Assembly (NCBI GenBank): GCA_905209435.1
Contig: CAJLTE010000084.1
Coordinates: forward strand, 1-12,838
DNA from: an uncultured Blautia sp.
GTDB lineage: Bacteria > Bacillota_A > Clostridia > Lachnospirales > Lachnospiraceae
Direction of reading: 5' to 3'
DNA length: 12,838 bases
Part shown: positions 1-6,257 of the stretch, in pieces
How positions within the stretch are numbered: the stretch's first letter is position 1
Layout of the letters: every line of letters starts with the position of its first letter
Translations under genes and position numbers: made by a program
The notes under the pieces: generated by a model
The model's input: the letters and a program-made list of their open reading frames with translations, nothing else
Databases searched by the model: none
Told to the model about the DNA's origin: nothing

Positions 1-908
1 ATCCGGTGTGTCTGATCGGAAATCTGATCGCATTTCTGGAAAAAATACTTCGGAAAATTTTTCCGAAAACAAATAATGGAGAGCTGATGGCAGGTATCGC
101 AGAAGTGGTCCTGGTGTGTTTGCTTAGTGGTGGGATTCCGTATCTGATCCTCCATTTTCTGTATGGAATTTCTGTATGGGCCGGATTTGCACTGGAAACA
201 TTTTGGTGTTATCAGCTTCTGGCGACCAAATCTCTGAAAACAGAGAGTATGAAAGTTTATGACAGATTGAAGAATGGTACTTTGGATGAGGCGCGCTATG
301 CAGTGTCCATGATCGTAGGCCGTGATACCCAGTCTCTTACAGAAGAGGGTGTAACGAAAGCAGCAGTAGAGACAGTGGCAGAGAATTCTTCTGACGGGAT
401 CATAGCGCCGATGTTCTATATGGCAATCGGAGGTGTGTGGTTGATGTTCCTTTATAAAGGAATCAACACTATGGATTCTATGCTTGGATATAAGAATGAC
501 AAATATCTTTATTTCGGACGCTGTGCTGCGAAGCTGGATGATGTGGCGAACTTTATTCCTGCCAGGATTTCCGGATGGCTTATGGTAGCTGCTACTGTAT
601 TTGTAAAAATGGATACAAAGAATGCAGCTAAGATCTACCGCAGAGACAGAAGGAATCATGCAAGTCCGAACTCTGCACAGACAGAAGCGGCAATGGCAGG
701 TGCACTGGATGTACAGCTTGCCGGAAACGCCTATTATTTCGGAAAGCTCTATGAGAAGCCAACGATCGGAGATGCGATCCGCCCGGTAGAGGTGGAAGAT
801 ATCAGACGTTCCAACCGTCTGCTTTACGCAACTGCGATTCTGGGAGTTGTGGTATTTCTGGTAATAGGTATTACTGTTCGCTTCTTACAGATATCTGTTA
901 TCAGATGA
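1..908 (+). CDS. cbiB: Adenosylcobinamide-phosphate synthase CbiB, 5' end missing
   Basis: Integral membrane enzyme of late cobalamin synthesis. It joins aminopropanol phosphate (or aminopropanol) to adenosylcobyric acid in an ATP-dependent step, giving adenosylcobinamide phosphate. The first two bases 'at' followed by ccg-gtg fit the end of the conserved His-Pro-Val motif near the CbiB N-terminus, which is followed by C-LIG-LI-FLEK. The GTG at 6 is therefore an internal valine codon, and the true start lies upstream, probably by about 20 codons. Counting from position 6, the family's most conserved block is visible: VETVAENSSDG near residues 123-133, then NTMDSMLGYKN near 154-164 and KLDDVANFIPAR near 176-187. 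SPNSAQTEAAMAGALDVQ follows in the C-terminal half. Hydrophobic stretches occur near residues 29-66, 136-151 and 276-296. The stop TGA lies 35 bases before the preferred cobD start. Identity is secure; only the N-terminus is missing. Confidence 0.95.
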   Translation, partial: PVCLIGNLIAFLEKILRKIFPKTNNGELMAGIAEVVLVCLLSGGIPYLILHFLYGISVWAGFALETFWCYQLLATKSLKTESMKVYDRLKNGTLDEARYAVSMIVGRDTQSLTEEGVTKAAVETVAENSSDGIIAPMFYMAIGGVWLMFLYKGINTMDSMLGYKNDKYLYFGRCAAKLDDVANFIPARISGWLMVAATVFVKMDTKNAAKIYRRDRRNHASPNSAQTEAAMAGALDVQLAGNAYYFGKLYEKPTIGDAIRPVEVEDIRRSNRLLYATAILGVVVFLVIGITVRFLQISVIR

Positions 909-932
909 AAATACAAGCATGTATAATGAGAC

Positions 933-937
933 AGGAG
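933..937 (+). promoter_or_regulatory. Ribosome binding site that fixes the cobD start
   Basis: AGGAG lies six bases before the ATG at 944. The alternative ATG at 905, which overlaps the cbiB stop as ATGA, has no comparable site, so this Shine-Dalgarno sequence decides the start. Confidence 0.8.
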
Positions 938-943
938 ATAGTA

Positions 944-1987
944 ATGACGAAACATATACATGGCGGCGATATTTACAAATATAATCATTGTCTGGACTTT
1001 TCAGCGAACTGTAATCCGCTGGGAACGCCGCAGAGTGTGAAGCAGGCAATCATAGACAGCGTGGATGATCTCAGCGATTATCCACGTGTAGGGTGCGGTC
1101 CGCTGAAAGAAGCAATCGCAGCCTATGAACATACTCAAAAAGAATATCTGATCTGCGGTAACGGGGCTGCAGACCTTATTTTTTCCCTTTGCAGAGCACA
1201 GAATCCGAAAAAAGCACTTTTATTGGCGCCGACCTTTGCAGAGTATGAACAGGCACTGGTCAGTGTGGAATGTGAGATTGCCAGATATTATCTGGAAGAA
1301 TCGGCGGACTTCTGCGTAAAAGAGAACTACCTGGAGATTCTGCAAAAGGAAAAACCGGATATTATTTTCCTGTGTAATCCGAATAATCCAACAGGAATTA
1401 CCATGCCGCAGGCACTTCTGGAAGCAATCCTTGAAAGCTGTGCAGAACTTGGAATTTTTATGGTAGTGGATGAATGCTTCCTGGATTTCGTAGAAGAACC
1501 TGAGAAGCATACGCTGAAAGGAAAGCTGGCAGAATATCCGAATCTTTTTTTGCTGAAGGCATTTACCAAACGTTATGCGATCCCGGGAGTGCGCCTGGGA
1601 TATGGGTTCTGTTCTGACAGCAGTGTGCTGGAACGAATGGAAGCCGTGACACAGCCGTGGAATGTGTCCACAATGGCACAGCAGGCGGGTCTGGCGGCAC
1701 TTAAAGAAACAGAGTATGTGGAAAAAGGCAGGCAGCTTGTTTTTCAGGAATCGGCATGGATGAAGGAGAAGATGGGGCAGCTTGGTCTGAAAGTATATCC
1801 GTCAGAAGCGAATTACATTTTTTTCCATGGACCGGCGAATCTGTTTGAATGTTGTGTGCCAAAAGGAATCTTAATTCGTGACTGCAGCAATTATCCGGGT
1901 CTGGAGAAAGGATATTTCCGTGTTGCAGTGAAACTGCATGAACAGAATGAGAAACTGATACAGGTGCTGACAGATATACTTGGATAG
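944..1987 (+). CDS. cobD: L-threonine-O-3-phosphate decarboxylase CobD (PLP enzyme)
   Basis: Pyridoxal-phosphate enzyme of the fold-type I aminotransferase family. It decarboxylates threonine phosphate to (R)-1-amino-2-propanol phosphate, the linker that CbiB adds to the corrinoid. The start at 944 is preferred over the ATG at 905 because AGGAG at 933-937 is six bases upstream, and the protein then begins MTKHIHGGDIY, the normal CobD N-terminus before DFSANCNPLG. The ATG at 905 would add 13 unrelated residues. Visible motifs, numbered from 944: GNGAAD at 72-77 (phosphate binding), PNNPTG at 146-151, Asp176 in VVDE (contacts the pyridine nitrogen), and FTKRYAIPGVRLGYG with Lys209 as the expected Schiff-base lysine. 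At 347 residues the length is usual. The gene lies directly after cbiB and is presumably cotranscribed with it. A histidinol-phosphate aminotransferase is the main alternative, but the N-terminal HGGDIY motif and the neighbours favour CobD. Confidence 0.94.
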   Translation: MTKHIHGGDIYKYNHCLDFSANCNPLGTPQSVKQAIIDSVDDLSDYPRVGCGPLKEAIAAYEHTQKEYLICGNGAADLIFSLCRAQNPKKALLLAPTFAEYEQALVSVECEIARYYLEESADFCVKENYLEILQKEKPDIIFLCNPNNPTGITMPQALLEAILESCAELGIFMVVDECFLDFVEEPEKHTLKGKLAEYPNLFLLKAFTKRYAIPGVRLGYGFCSDSSVLERMEAVTQPWNVSTMAQQAGLAALKETEYVEKGRQLVFQESAWMKEKMGQLGLKVYPSEANYIFFHGPANLFECCVPKGILIRDCSNYPGLEKGYFRVAVKLHEQNEKLIQVLTDILG

Positions 1988-2107
1988 TATGCCGTCGTGT
2001 GGCAGCAAAAAATAGAAAGTTTTAGCCAATTAAGCAGGGAAGCAGATAATTTGTTTGTTTGGCATGATTGATACAACAGTTATGTAGGAGAAGAGAGGGA
2101 ATAAGAA

Positions 2108-3616
2108 ATGGCAAAAGCGATTATGGTGCAGGGGACAATGTCCAATGCAGGAAAAAGCCTCCTGGCAGCCGGTCTGTGCAGGATCTTTAAGCAGGACGGT
2201 TATAGAGTGGCACCTTTTAAATCACAGAATATGGCGTTGAACTCTTTTATCACAGAGGAAGGTCTGGAGATGGGCAGAGCGCAGGTTATGCAGGCGGAGG
2301 CAGCAGGGATCAGACCGTCAGTGCTGATGAATCCGATCCTTCTGAAACCTACCAATGATGTAGGTTCGCAGGTAATCGTAAACGGAGAAGTCCTTGGAAC
2401 CATGAGTGCAAGAGACTATTTCAAATATAAGAAGAAACTGGTGCCGGATATTATGAAAGCATATGATGCGCTGGCAGCAGAGAATGATATTATCGTCATT
2501 GAGGGTGCCGGAAGCCCTGCAGAGATTAACCTGAAAACAGAAGATATCGTAAACATGGGAATGGCAAAGATGGCGAAAGCTCCGGTACTTCTGGTTGGGG
2601 ATATTGACAGAGGGGGCGTTTTTGCACAGCTCATCGGTACGGTGGAACTTCTGGAAGAAGATGAACGAAAGATGGTCAAAGGCCTGATCATCAACAAATT
2701 CCGTGGAGATAAGACAATCCTTGATCCAGGTGTGGAGATGCTGGAAAAGAGAAGCCATATTCCGGTAGTGGGAGTTGCTCCTTATCTGAATATTCAGGTA
2801 GAAGATGAGGACAGTCTGACAGAGCGTTTTGACAGAAAGCAGGAAGTAGATCTGATTGACATTGCGGTGATCCGTGTGCCGAGAATTTCTAATTTCACAG
2901 ATTTTAATCCATTTGAAAGTATTCCGGGTGTATCGCTCCGTTATGTGCAGCATGTCAGTGAACTGAAGAATCCGGATATGATCATTCTGCCGGGAACCAA
3001 GAATACGATGGAAGATCTCCTCTGGATGCGTGCCAACGGTCTGGAAGCGGCGGTGCTCAAAGAAGCTGCAAGAGGAAAAATCGTCTTCGGAATCTGCGGC
3101 GGTTACCAGATGTTGGGAGAGACTTTGAGTGATCCTCATCATGTGGAAGCAGGCGGAACCATCAAAGGAATGGGACTTCTTCCTATGGACACAGTATTTG
3201 CGGAGAATAAGACAAGAACCAGGGTATCCGGAAAATTCCTGAAGCTGGATGGAGAACTGGCAGCACTTTCCGGTGCTGAGCTGGAGGGTTACGAGATCCA
3301 TATGGGAGAGACTGTGCTGAAAGAAAATGCCGGACATTGTGTATCTATTGAAGATCATGTGTCAGGGGCGGTGAAAAAAGATGGCGCATATTGTAAGAAT
3401 GTCTGTGGAACCTATGTACATGGAGTCTTTGATAAAGAGGATGTGGCAGAAGCAGTTGTCCGTGCTCTGGGTGAAAAGAAAGGTATTGATGTATCGCAGA
3501 TGACAGGCGTTGATTTTGCAGCATTTAAAGAGACACAGTATGACATTCTGGCAGCGGAACTTCGCAAACATCTGGATATGAAGAAAATTTATGAGATACT
3601 GGAACAGGGCATTTAA
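2108..3616 (+). CDS. cbiP: Adenosylcobyric acid synthase (glutamine-hydrolysing) CbiP/CobQ
   Basis: Cytoplasmic amidotransferase that amidates four side-chain carboxylates (b, d, e, g) of adenosylcobyrinic acid a,c-diamide, using glutamine and ATP, to give adenosylcobyric acid, the substrate of CbiB. The N-terminal dethiobiotin-synthetase-like ATPase domain begins [17 protein letters not shown], with a P-loop-like segment at residues 9-17, followed by [10 protein letters not shown] at 37-46. [15 protein letters not shown] and [10 protein letters not shown] (165-174) are typical of the CobQ family. The C-terminal class I glutamine amidotransferase domain shows LPGTKNT near 294-300, the nucleophile Cys330 in [10 protein letters not shown], and the catalytic His438 in TYVHGVFD. 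The 502-residue length is normal. GAGAGGGA at 2093-2100 is a ribosome binding site seven bases before the ATG. A 120-bp spacer separates it from cobD, so a weak internal promoter is possible but not clear. Confidence 0.97.
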   Translation: MAKAIMVQGTMSNAGKSLLAAGLCRIFKQDGYRVAPFKSQNMALNSFITEEGLEMGRAQVMQAEAAGIRPSVLMNPILLKPTNDVGSQVIVNGEVLGTMSARDYFKYKKKLVPDIMKAYDALAAENDIIVIEGAGSPAEINLKTEDIVNMGMAKMAKAPVLLVGDIDRGGVFAQLIGTVELLEEDERKMVKGLIINKFRGDKTILDPGVEMLEKRSHIPVVGVAPYLNIQVEDEDSLTERFDRKQEVDLIDIAVIRVPRISNFTDFNPFESIPGVSLRYVQHVSELKNPDMIILPGTKNTMEDLLWMRANGLEAAVLKEAARGKIVFGICGGYQMLGETLSDPHHVEAGGTIKGMGLLPMDTVFAENKTRTRVSGKFLKLDGELAALSGAELEGYEIHMGETVLKENAGHCVSIEDHVSGAVKKDGAYCKNVCGTYVHGVFDKEDVAEAVVRALGEKKGIDVSQMTGVDFAAFKETQYDILAAELRKHLDMKKIYEILEQGI

Positions 3617-3621
3617 CCAAA

Positions 3622-3659
3622 TCAAGCAAGTAGCGAAGAGGATGATTTTATCCGCTTGA
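3622..3659 (+). repeat. Imperfect hairpin in the cbiP-cbiC spacer
   Basis: TCAAGC at 3622-3627 pairs with GCTTGA at 3654-3659. Inside it GGAT at 3640-3643 pairs with ATCC at 3650-3653 around a six-base loop, leaving a 12-base one-sided bulge. No T-run follows, so it does not look like a terminator. An mRNA processing or stabilising role is possible but unsupported. The rest of this 140-bp spacer shows no convincing promoter. Confidence 0.35.
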
Positions 3660-3756
3660 CTACTATAAGATATAAAATTGCGGTAACTGTCATTTCATCA
3701 TAACAGGTAATAAAGATTGCTTATACAGTAGATCTAAAAATTGAGGAGATATAGAA

Positions 3757-4401
3757 ATGAAAGTAGAACTGGAAAATGTAAAACCAATGGACATAGAGAA
3801 ACGGAGCTTTGAGATTATTACTGAAGAGCTCGGAGAAACAAAACTGATTCCGGGAACAGAGCTTATTGTAAAGAGATGCATTCACACAAGTGCAGATTTT
3901 GACTATGCGAAGAACCTTTGCTTCTCTGAGGACGCAGTGCAGAAAGCAATCGCAGCAATCAAGGATGGTGCCTGCATTGTAACGGATACACACATGGCAG
4001 AATCCGGGATCAACAAAAGAGTTCTTTCCCGTTACGGCGGAGAAGTATTTTGTTTTATCTCTGATGAGGATGTAGCTGCAACAGCCAAAGCTAACGGAAC
4101 AACAAGAGCAACAGCAAGTATGGACAAAGCGGCAGCATTGGGAAAGAAATTGATTTTTGCCATTGGAAATGCTCCGACAGCGCTGGTGCGTCTCTACGAG
4201 CTTATCGAAAACGGAAAACTGAATCCGGAACTGATCATCGGAGTACCGGTAGGTTTCGTAAATGTGGTGCAGTCTAAAGAACTGATCATGCAGGCAGATG
4301 TGCCATATATTGTTGCAAGAGGAAGAAAGGGTGGAAGCAATATTGCGGCGTGTATTTGTAATGCACTGCTTTATATGATAGATAATAACAGAGGATACTG
4401 A
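3757..4401 (+). CDS. cbiC: Cobalt-precorrin-8 methylmutase CbiC
   Basis: Catalyses the 1,5-sigmatropic shift of the C-11 methyl group to C-12, converting (cobalt-)precorrin-8 to (cobalt-)cobyrinic acid. At 214 residues the length is usual for CbiC/CobH. The conserved substrate-binding segment is visible: IVKRCIHTSADFDYAK, with His43 as the expected catalytic proton-transfer residue. It is followed by GACIVTDTHMAESGINK (72-88), AIGNAPTAL, and the C-terminal GVPVGFVNVVQSKE and ARGRKGGSNIAACICNAL, all CbiC/CobH hallmarks. GAGGAG about seven bases before the ATG supports the start. The anaerobic name CbiC is used because the surrounding genes and the likely anaerobic host fit the early-cobalt route; by sequence alone CobH is equivalent. 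It is the last recognisable cobalamin gene in this run, and a 316-bp spacer follows. Confidence 0.96.
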   Translation: MKVELENVKPMDIEKRSFEIITEELGETKLIPGTELIVKRCIHTSADFDYAKNLCFSEDAVQKAIAAIKDGACIVTDTHMAESGINKRVLSRYGGEVFCFISDEDVAATAKANGTTRATASMDKAAALGKKLIFAIGNAPTALVRLYELIENGKLNPELIIGVPVGFVNVVQSKELIMQADVPYIVARGRKGGSNIAACICNALLYMIDNNRGY

Positions 4402-4437
4402 TACACCGGAATCAGAGACTGATAGGAAAGATTAAAC

Positions 4438-4461
4438 GTATATATTTGACATGATATATAC
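4438..4461 (+). promoter_or_regulatory. Dyad with a perfect TTGACA at its centre (candidate operator/-35)
   Basis: GTATATAT (4438-4445) and ATATATAC (4454-4461) are perfect 8-bp inverted arms around an eight-base centre. The perfect -35 hexamer TTGACA lies at 4446-4451. No good -10 sits 16-18 bases downstream (AATGTA at 17), so promoter function is uncertain. The symmetry suggests a possible regulator site. Confidence 0.3.
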
Positions 4462-4544
4462 CACTGAGAATGTAGAAAAAACTGACATAAAAACTGACCT
4501 CTAAAAAAATTACAAAACTGGATATATTCAGATGAGCAATCCAA

Positions 4545-4553
4545 TGCTATAGT
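4545..4553 (+). promoter_or_regulatory. Candidate extended -10 promoter for the kinase unit
   Basis: TGCTATAGT has the TGn extension and a 5/6 match to TATAAT. The -35 at 17-bp spacing (TATTCA, 4525-4530) is weak. A transcript would start near 4560, right at the hairpin that begins at 4561. Confidence 0.3.
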
Positions 4554-4560
4554 GGTAAGG

Positions 4561-4598
4561 TCAGAATGAAACTATATAAAATCGTTCTGATTTTGTTT
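4561..4598 (+). terminator. Weak terminator-like hairpin, possibly an attenuator
   Basis: TCAGAATGA (4561-4569) pairs over nine positions, one of them G-U, with TCGTTCTGA (4582-4590) around a 12-base loop. TTTTGTTT (4591-4598) follows directly. The stem is AT-rich, so it would be a weak terminator. It could end cbiC readthrough or, if transcription begins near 4560, form a 5' leader hairpin. Confidence 0.35.
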
Positions 4599-4624
4599 CA
4601 AAGATTTTCGAACATAGGAGATTA

Positions 4625-4675
4625 ATGAAAAATATAGGAGTGATGCTTCCTATTTCACAAAAAAATCCGACTTAA
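4625..4675 (+). CDS. Possible 16-codon leader ORF upstream of the kinase gene
   Basis: A short frame, ATG to TAA, encoding MKNIGVMLPISQKNPT, with AGGAG at 4616-4620 four bases before the ATG. A second AGGAG at 4636-4640 precedes an internal in-frame ATG at 4643. That second site is held in a hairpin: ATAGGAG at 4634-4640 against TTCCTAT at 4647-4653. The peptide has no runs of one amino acid, so classical attenuation is not suggested, and I recognise no family. The frame ends 42 bases before the kinase start. It could be a chance ORF; only the ribosome binding site and position support it. Confidence 0.25.
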   Translation: MKNIGVMLPISQKNPT

Positions 4676-4717
4676 TCTTATGGGACAGATTTGTAAGAAA
4701 GTAAGAGGTACTGATAA

Positions 4718-5581
4718 TTGAAGAAAATTGCAGTCATTCATGATCTGTCAGGTATGGGAAAATGTTCCCTGACAGCGGCAATTCCGGTAATTTCAGCCAT
4801 GGGAGTGCAGGCCTGTCCATTACCGACAGCGATCTTAAGCAATCAGACGGGATATGGTTCTTATTTCTGGGATGATTACACAGACCGGATGGAGCAGATC
4901 ATGGACGAATGGAAAAAGATGGGATTCAGACCGGACGGTGTTTATACAGGATTTCTGGGAGATGCCAGACAGGTAGATGTGATCCTTAAGTTTGTGGATA
5001 CGTTCTGTACAGAAACGACACATATCCTGGTTGACCCTGTGATGGGGGATCAGGGAAAAGTTTACAAGACTTATTCCGAGGAATTATGTGAAAAGATGCG
5101 TATTCTGGTACAGCATGCAACTGTGATCACGCCCAATATTACAGAGGCACTGCTTCTTTTGTATGGAGAAGAAAAAATGAAAAAGCAAATGGAACTTTTC
5201 TACGGTATGAAAGAAGAACAGCTGCTTGGTGAGATTGAAGAACTGGGAAAAACACTTGCATATCATTTCAGACTGGAATCCATTGTTATCACAGGAGTAG
5301 ATATCCTGTGCAGTGACGGCAGTATGAAGATGGGAAATCTTGTTGTAGAGAAAAACGAAGCAGCCTGGTATTTTTCTGTAAAAGAGGGCGGCAGCTATTC
5401 CGGAACCGGAGATTTGTTTGCGTCCGTGCTCAGTGCAGGAATGGTAAAGGGAATCTCCATGAAAGAATGCGTACAGAAGGCCATTGCATTTCTGTCAGGC
5501 GCCATTCATGATGCTGTTTTAGAGGGAACTGACAGAAATGATGGAGTCTGTTTTGAAAAATATCTTAAAATGCTTATTTGA
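4718..5581 (+). CDS. Pyridoxal/pyridoxamine kinase-like protein (ribokinase superfamily)
   Basis: Resembles the clostridial PdxK/PdxY-type 'pyridoxamine kinase' group, cytoplasmic enzymes that phosphorylate B6 vitamers with ATP. The 287-residue length is normal. The start is TTG: TAA lies immediately upstream in the same frame, AAGAGG at 4703-4708 is nine bases away, and the first ATG (codon 13) would remove the first beta strand, KKIAVIHDLSG. Visible features: SGMGKCS at 11-17, DPVMGDQGKVY at 106-116, TPNITEA at 138-144, and the ribokinase anion-hole motif GTGD at 229-232 with Asp232 as expected catalytic base. An 80-bp spacer leads to the S-component gene, so coexpression is likely. Specificity is inferred from resemblance only; related kinases act on hydroxymethylpyrimidine, so a thiamine-precursor role cannot be excluded. 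Confidence 0.85.
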   Translation: MKKIAVIHDLSGMGKCSLTAAIPVISAMGVQACPLPTAILSNQTGYGSYFWDDYTDRMEQIMDEWKKMGFRPDGVYTGFLGDARQVDVILKFVDTFCTETTHILVDPVMGDQGKVYKTYSEELCEKMRILVQHATVITPNITEALLLLYGEEKMKKQMELFYGMKEEQLLGEIEELGKTLAYHFRLESIVITGVDILCSDGSMKMGNLVVEKNEAAWYFSVKEGGSYSGTGDLFASVLSAGMVKGISMKECVQKAIAFLSGAIHDAVLEGTDRNDGVCFEKYLKMLI

Positions 5582-5607
5582 CCAGAACTGTGAAAACAGG
5601 TACTGGT
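5581..5607 (+). repeat. Hairpin before the S-component gene
   Basis: ACCAG (5581-5585, overlapping the kinase stop) pairs with CTGGT (5603-5607). Inside it CTGT (5588-5591) pairs with ACAG (5596-5599) around a GAAA tetraloop. No T-run follows. The same ACCAG..CTG..CAG..CTGGT plan recurs at 6212-6237. Confidence 0.5.
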
Positions 5608-5661
5608 CGTGATTAAGAAGTGGGCAAAATATTCACTTAATAAGTCGAGGAGGAAAGTTTT

Positions 5662-6201
5662 ATGTCAGAAATTACAACAGCGAAAGAAAATGTGCATAGT
5701 ACAAGTACAGTGAAGAAAATTACGGCAACTGCAGTAATGGCAGCACTTACCACATTGATGACTGCCTATATCTTTCACATTCCGGTAGGCGTGAATGGAG
5801 GCTATGTTCATCTTGGTGATACTATGATCTATCTTGCGGCAGCATTTCTGCCTTTGCCATATGCATGTGCGGCAGGCGCGATCGGAGGCGGACTGGCTGA
5901 CCTTTTAACTGCACCGGTATGGGCACCTGCAACCATCATTATCAAAATGTTGATCTGTCTTCCGTTTTCTTCTAAAGGAAAGAAACTGGTAACTAAGAGA
6001 AATGTCATCGCATTATTCCTTGCATTTATGATTTCCGCAACAGGATATTATGTGGCAGAGGGAATTATGTTTGGTTTTACAGCATCTTTCTTTACATCTG
6101 TCAGTGGAAGTATTGTTCAGTCAGGCGGAAGTGCTATTATGTTTGTGATCATTGGTACTGCACTGGATAAAATTGGATTTAAGACCAATATTGCAAAATA
6201 A
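5662..6201 (+). CDS. ECF-transporter S component, TIGR04002-like, substrate unknown
   Basis: A small membrane protein of 179 residues resembling the substrate-binding S components of energy-coupling-factor vitamin transporters. After about 18 polar residues comes a first helix with small residues at spaced positions (TATAVMAALTTLMTAY), then a loop, VGVNGGYVHLGDTMIYLAAAFL, typical of S components, and GAIGGGLADLL. About six hydrophobic segments are visible, near residues 19-40, 46-65, 67-85, 91-102, 112-136 and 148-171. No EcfA/EcfT genes are adjacent, as expected for group II systems sharing a common ECF module. From memory it matches the family called TIGR04002, which occurs beside small radical SAM proteins, as here. 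AGGAGG at 5648-5653, eight bases before the ATG, is a strong ribosome binding site. A B6 vitamer is a plausible ligand because of the kinase upstream, but that is inference. Confidence 0.8.
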   Translation: MSEITTAKENVHSTSTVKKITATAVMAALTTLMTAYIFHIPVGVNGGYVHLGDTMIYLAAAFLPLPYACAAGAIGGGLADLLTAPVWAPATIIIKMLICLPFSSKGKKLVTKRNVIALFLAFMISATGYYVAEGIMFGFTASFFTSVSGSIVQSGGSAIMFVIIGTALDKIGFKTNIAK

Positions 6202-6211
6202 AATATTAGAG

Positions 6212-6237
6212 ACCAGTTAGCTGATTTCAGAACTGGT
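6212..6237 (+). repeat. Hairpin between the S-component and radical SAM genes
   Basis: ACCAGTT (6212-6218) and AACTGGT (6231-6237) are perfect 7-bp inverted arms. CTG (6221-6223) and CAG (6228-6230) pair inside with loop ATTT, leaving AG bulged on the 5' side. It ends 20 bases before the radical SAM ATG and resembles the hairpin at 5581-5607. It may modulate translation or mRNA stability of the downstream gene. Confidence 0.5.
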
Positions 6238-6257
6238 ATAATTGAAGGGAATACAAA

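Larger units (their letters stand above)
4402..4717 (+). other. 316-bp AT-rich spacer between cbiC and the kinase gene
   Basis: No conserved protein or known riboswitch class is recognised here; in particular no B12-box-like core is seen. In order it holds overlapping CTGAT/ATCAG inverted repeats (4398-4423), a dyad centred on TTGACA (4438-4461), two direct copies of AAAAACTGAC (4477-4486 and 4489-4498), a candidate extended -10 (4545-4553), a hairpin followed by a T-rich tract (4561-4598), and a possible 16-codon leader ORF (4625-4675). It is probably the boundary between two transcription units. Confidence 0.6.

Noticed and set aside
1991..2005. TGCC/GGCA small inverted repeat after cobD
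   Set aside because: Only four base pairs and no T-run on either strand; chance is sufficient.
2022..2050. GATAAT with a weak TTAGCC upstream, before cbiP
   Set aside because: The -35 matches at only three positions, and transcription from the cbiB-cobD unit is enough to explain expression.
2318..3358. A 346-codon open frame on the - strand opposite cbiP
   Set aside because: It is antisense to a well-conserved gene, its translation resembles no family and is rich in His, Ser and Cys, and it has no ribosome binding site I can support. It is a frame shadow.
4398..4423. Overlapping CTGAT/ATCAG inverted repeats at the end of cbiC
   Set aside because: Five-base arms only, with no T-run. They could form alternative hairpins but do not look like a terminator.
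4402..4717. Cobalamin, TPP or other known riboswitch in the long spacer
   Set aside because: I found no B12-box-like core or other familiar conserved segments. The visible hairpins are small and AT-rich.
6234..6242. TGGTATAAT, a perfect extended -10, before the radical SAM gene
   Set aside because: A transcript from it would begin near 6249, inside or after the ribosome binding site at 6245-6250, and there is no -35. It is unlikely to be a useful promoter.
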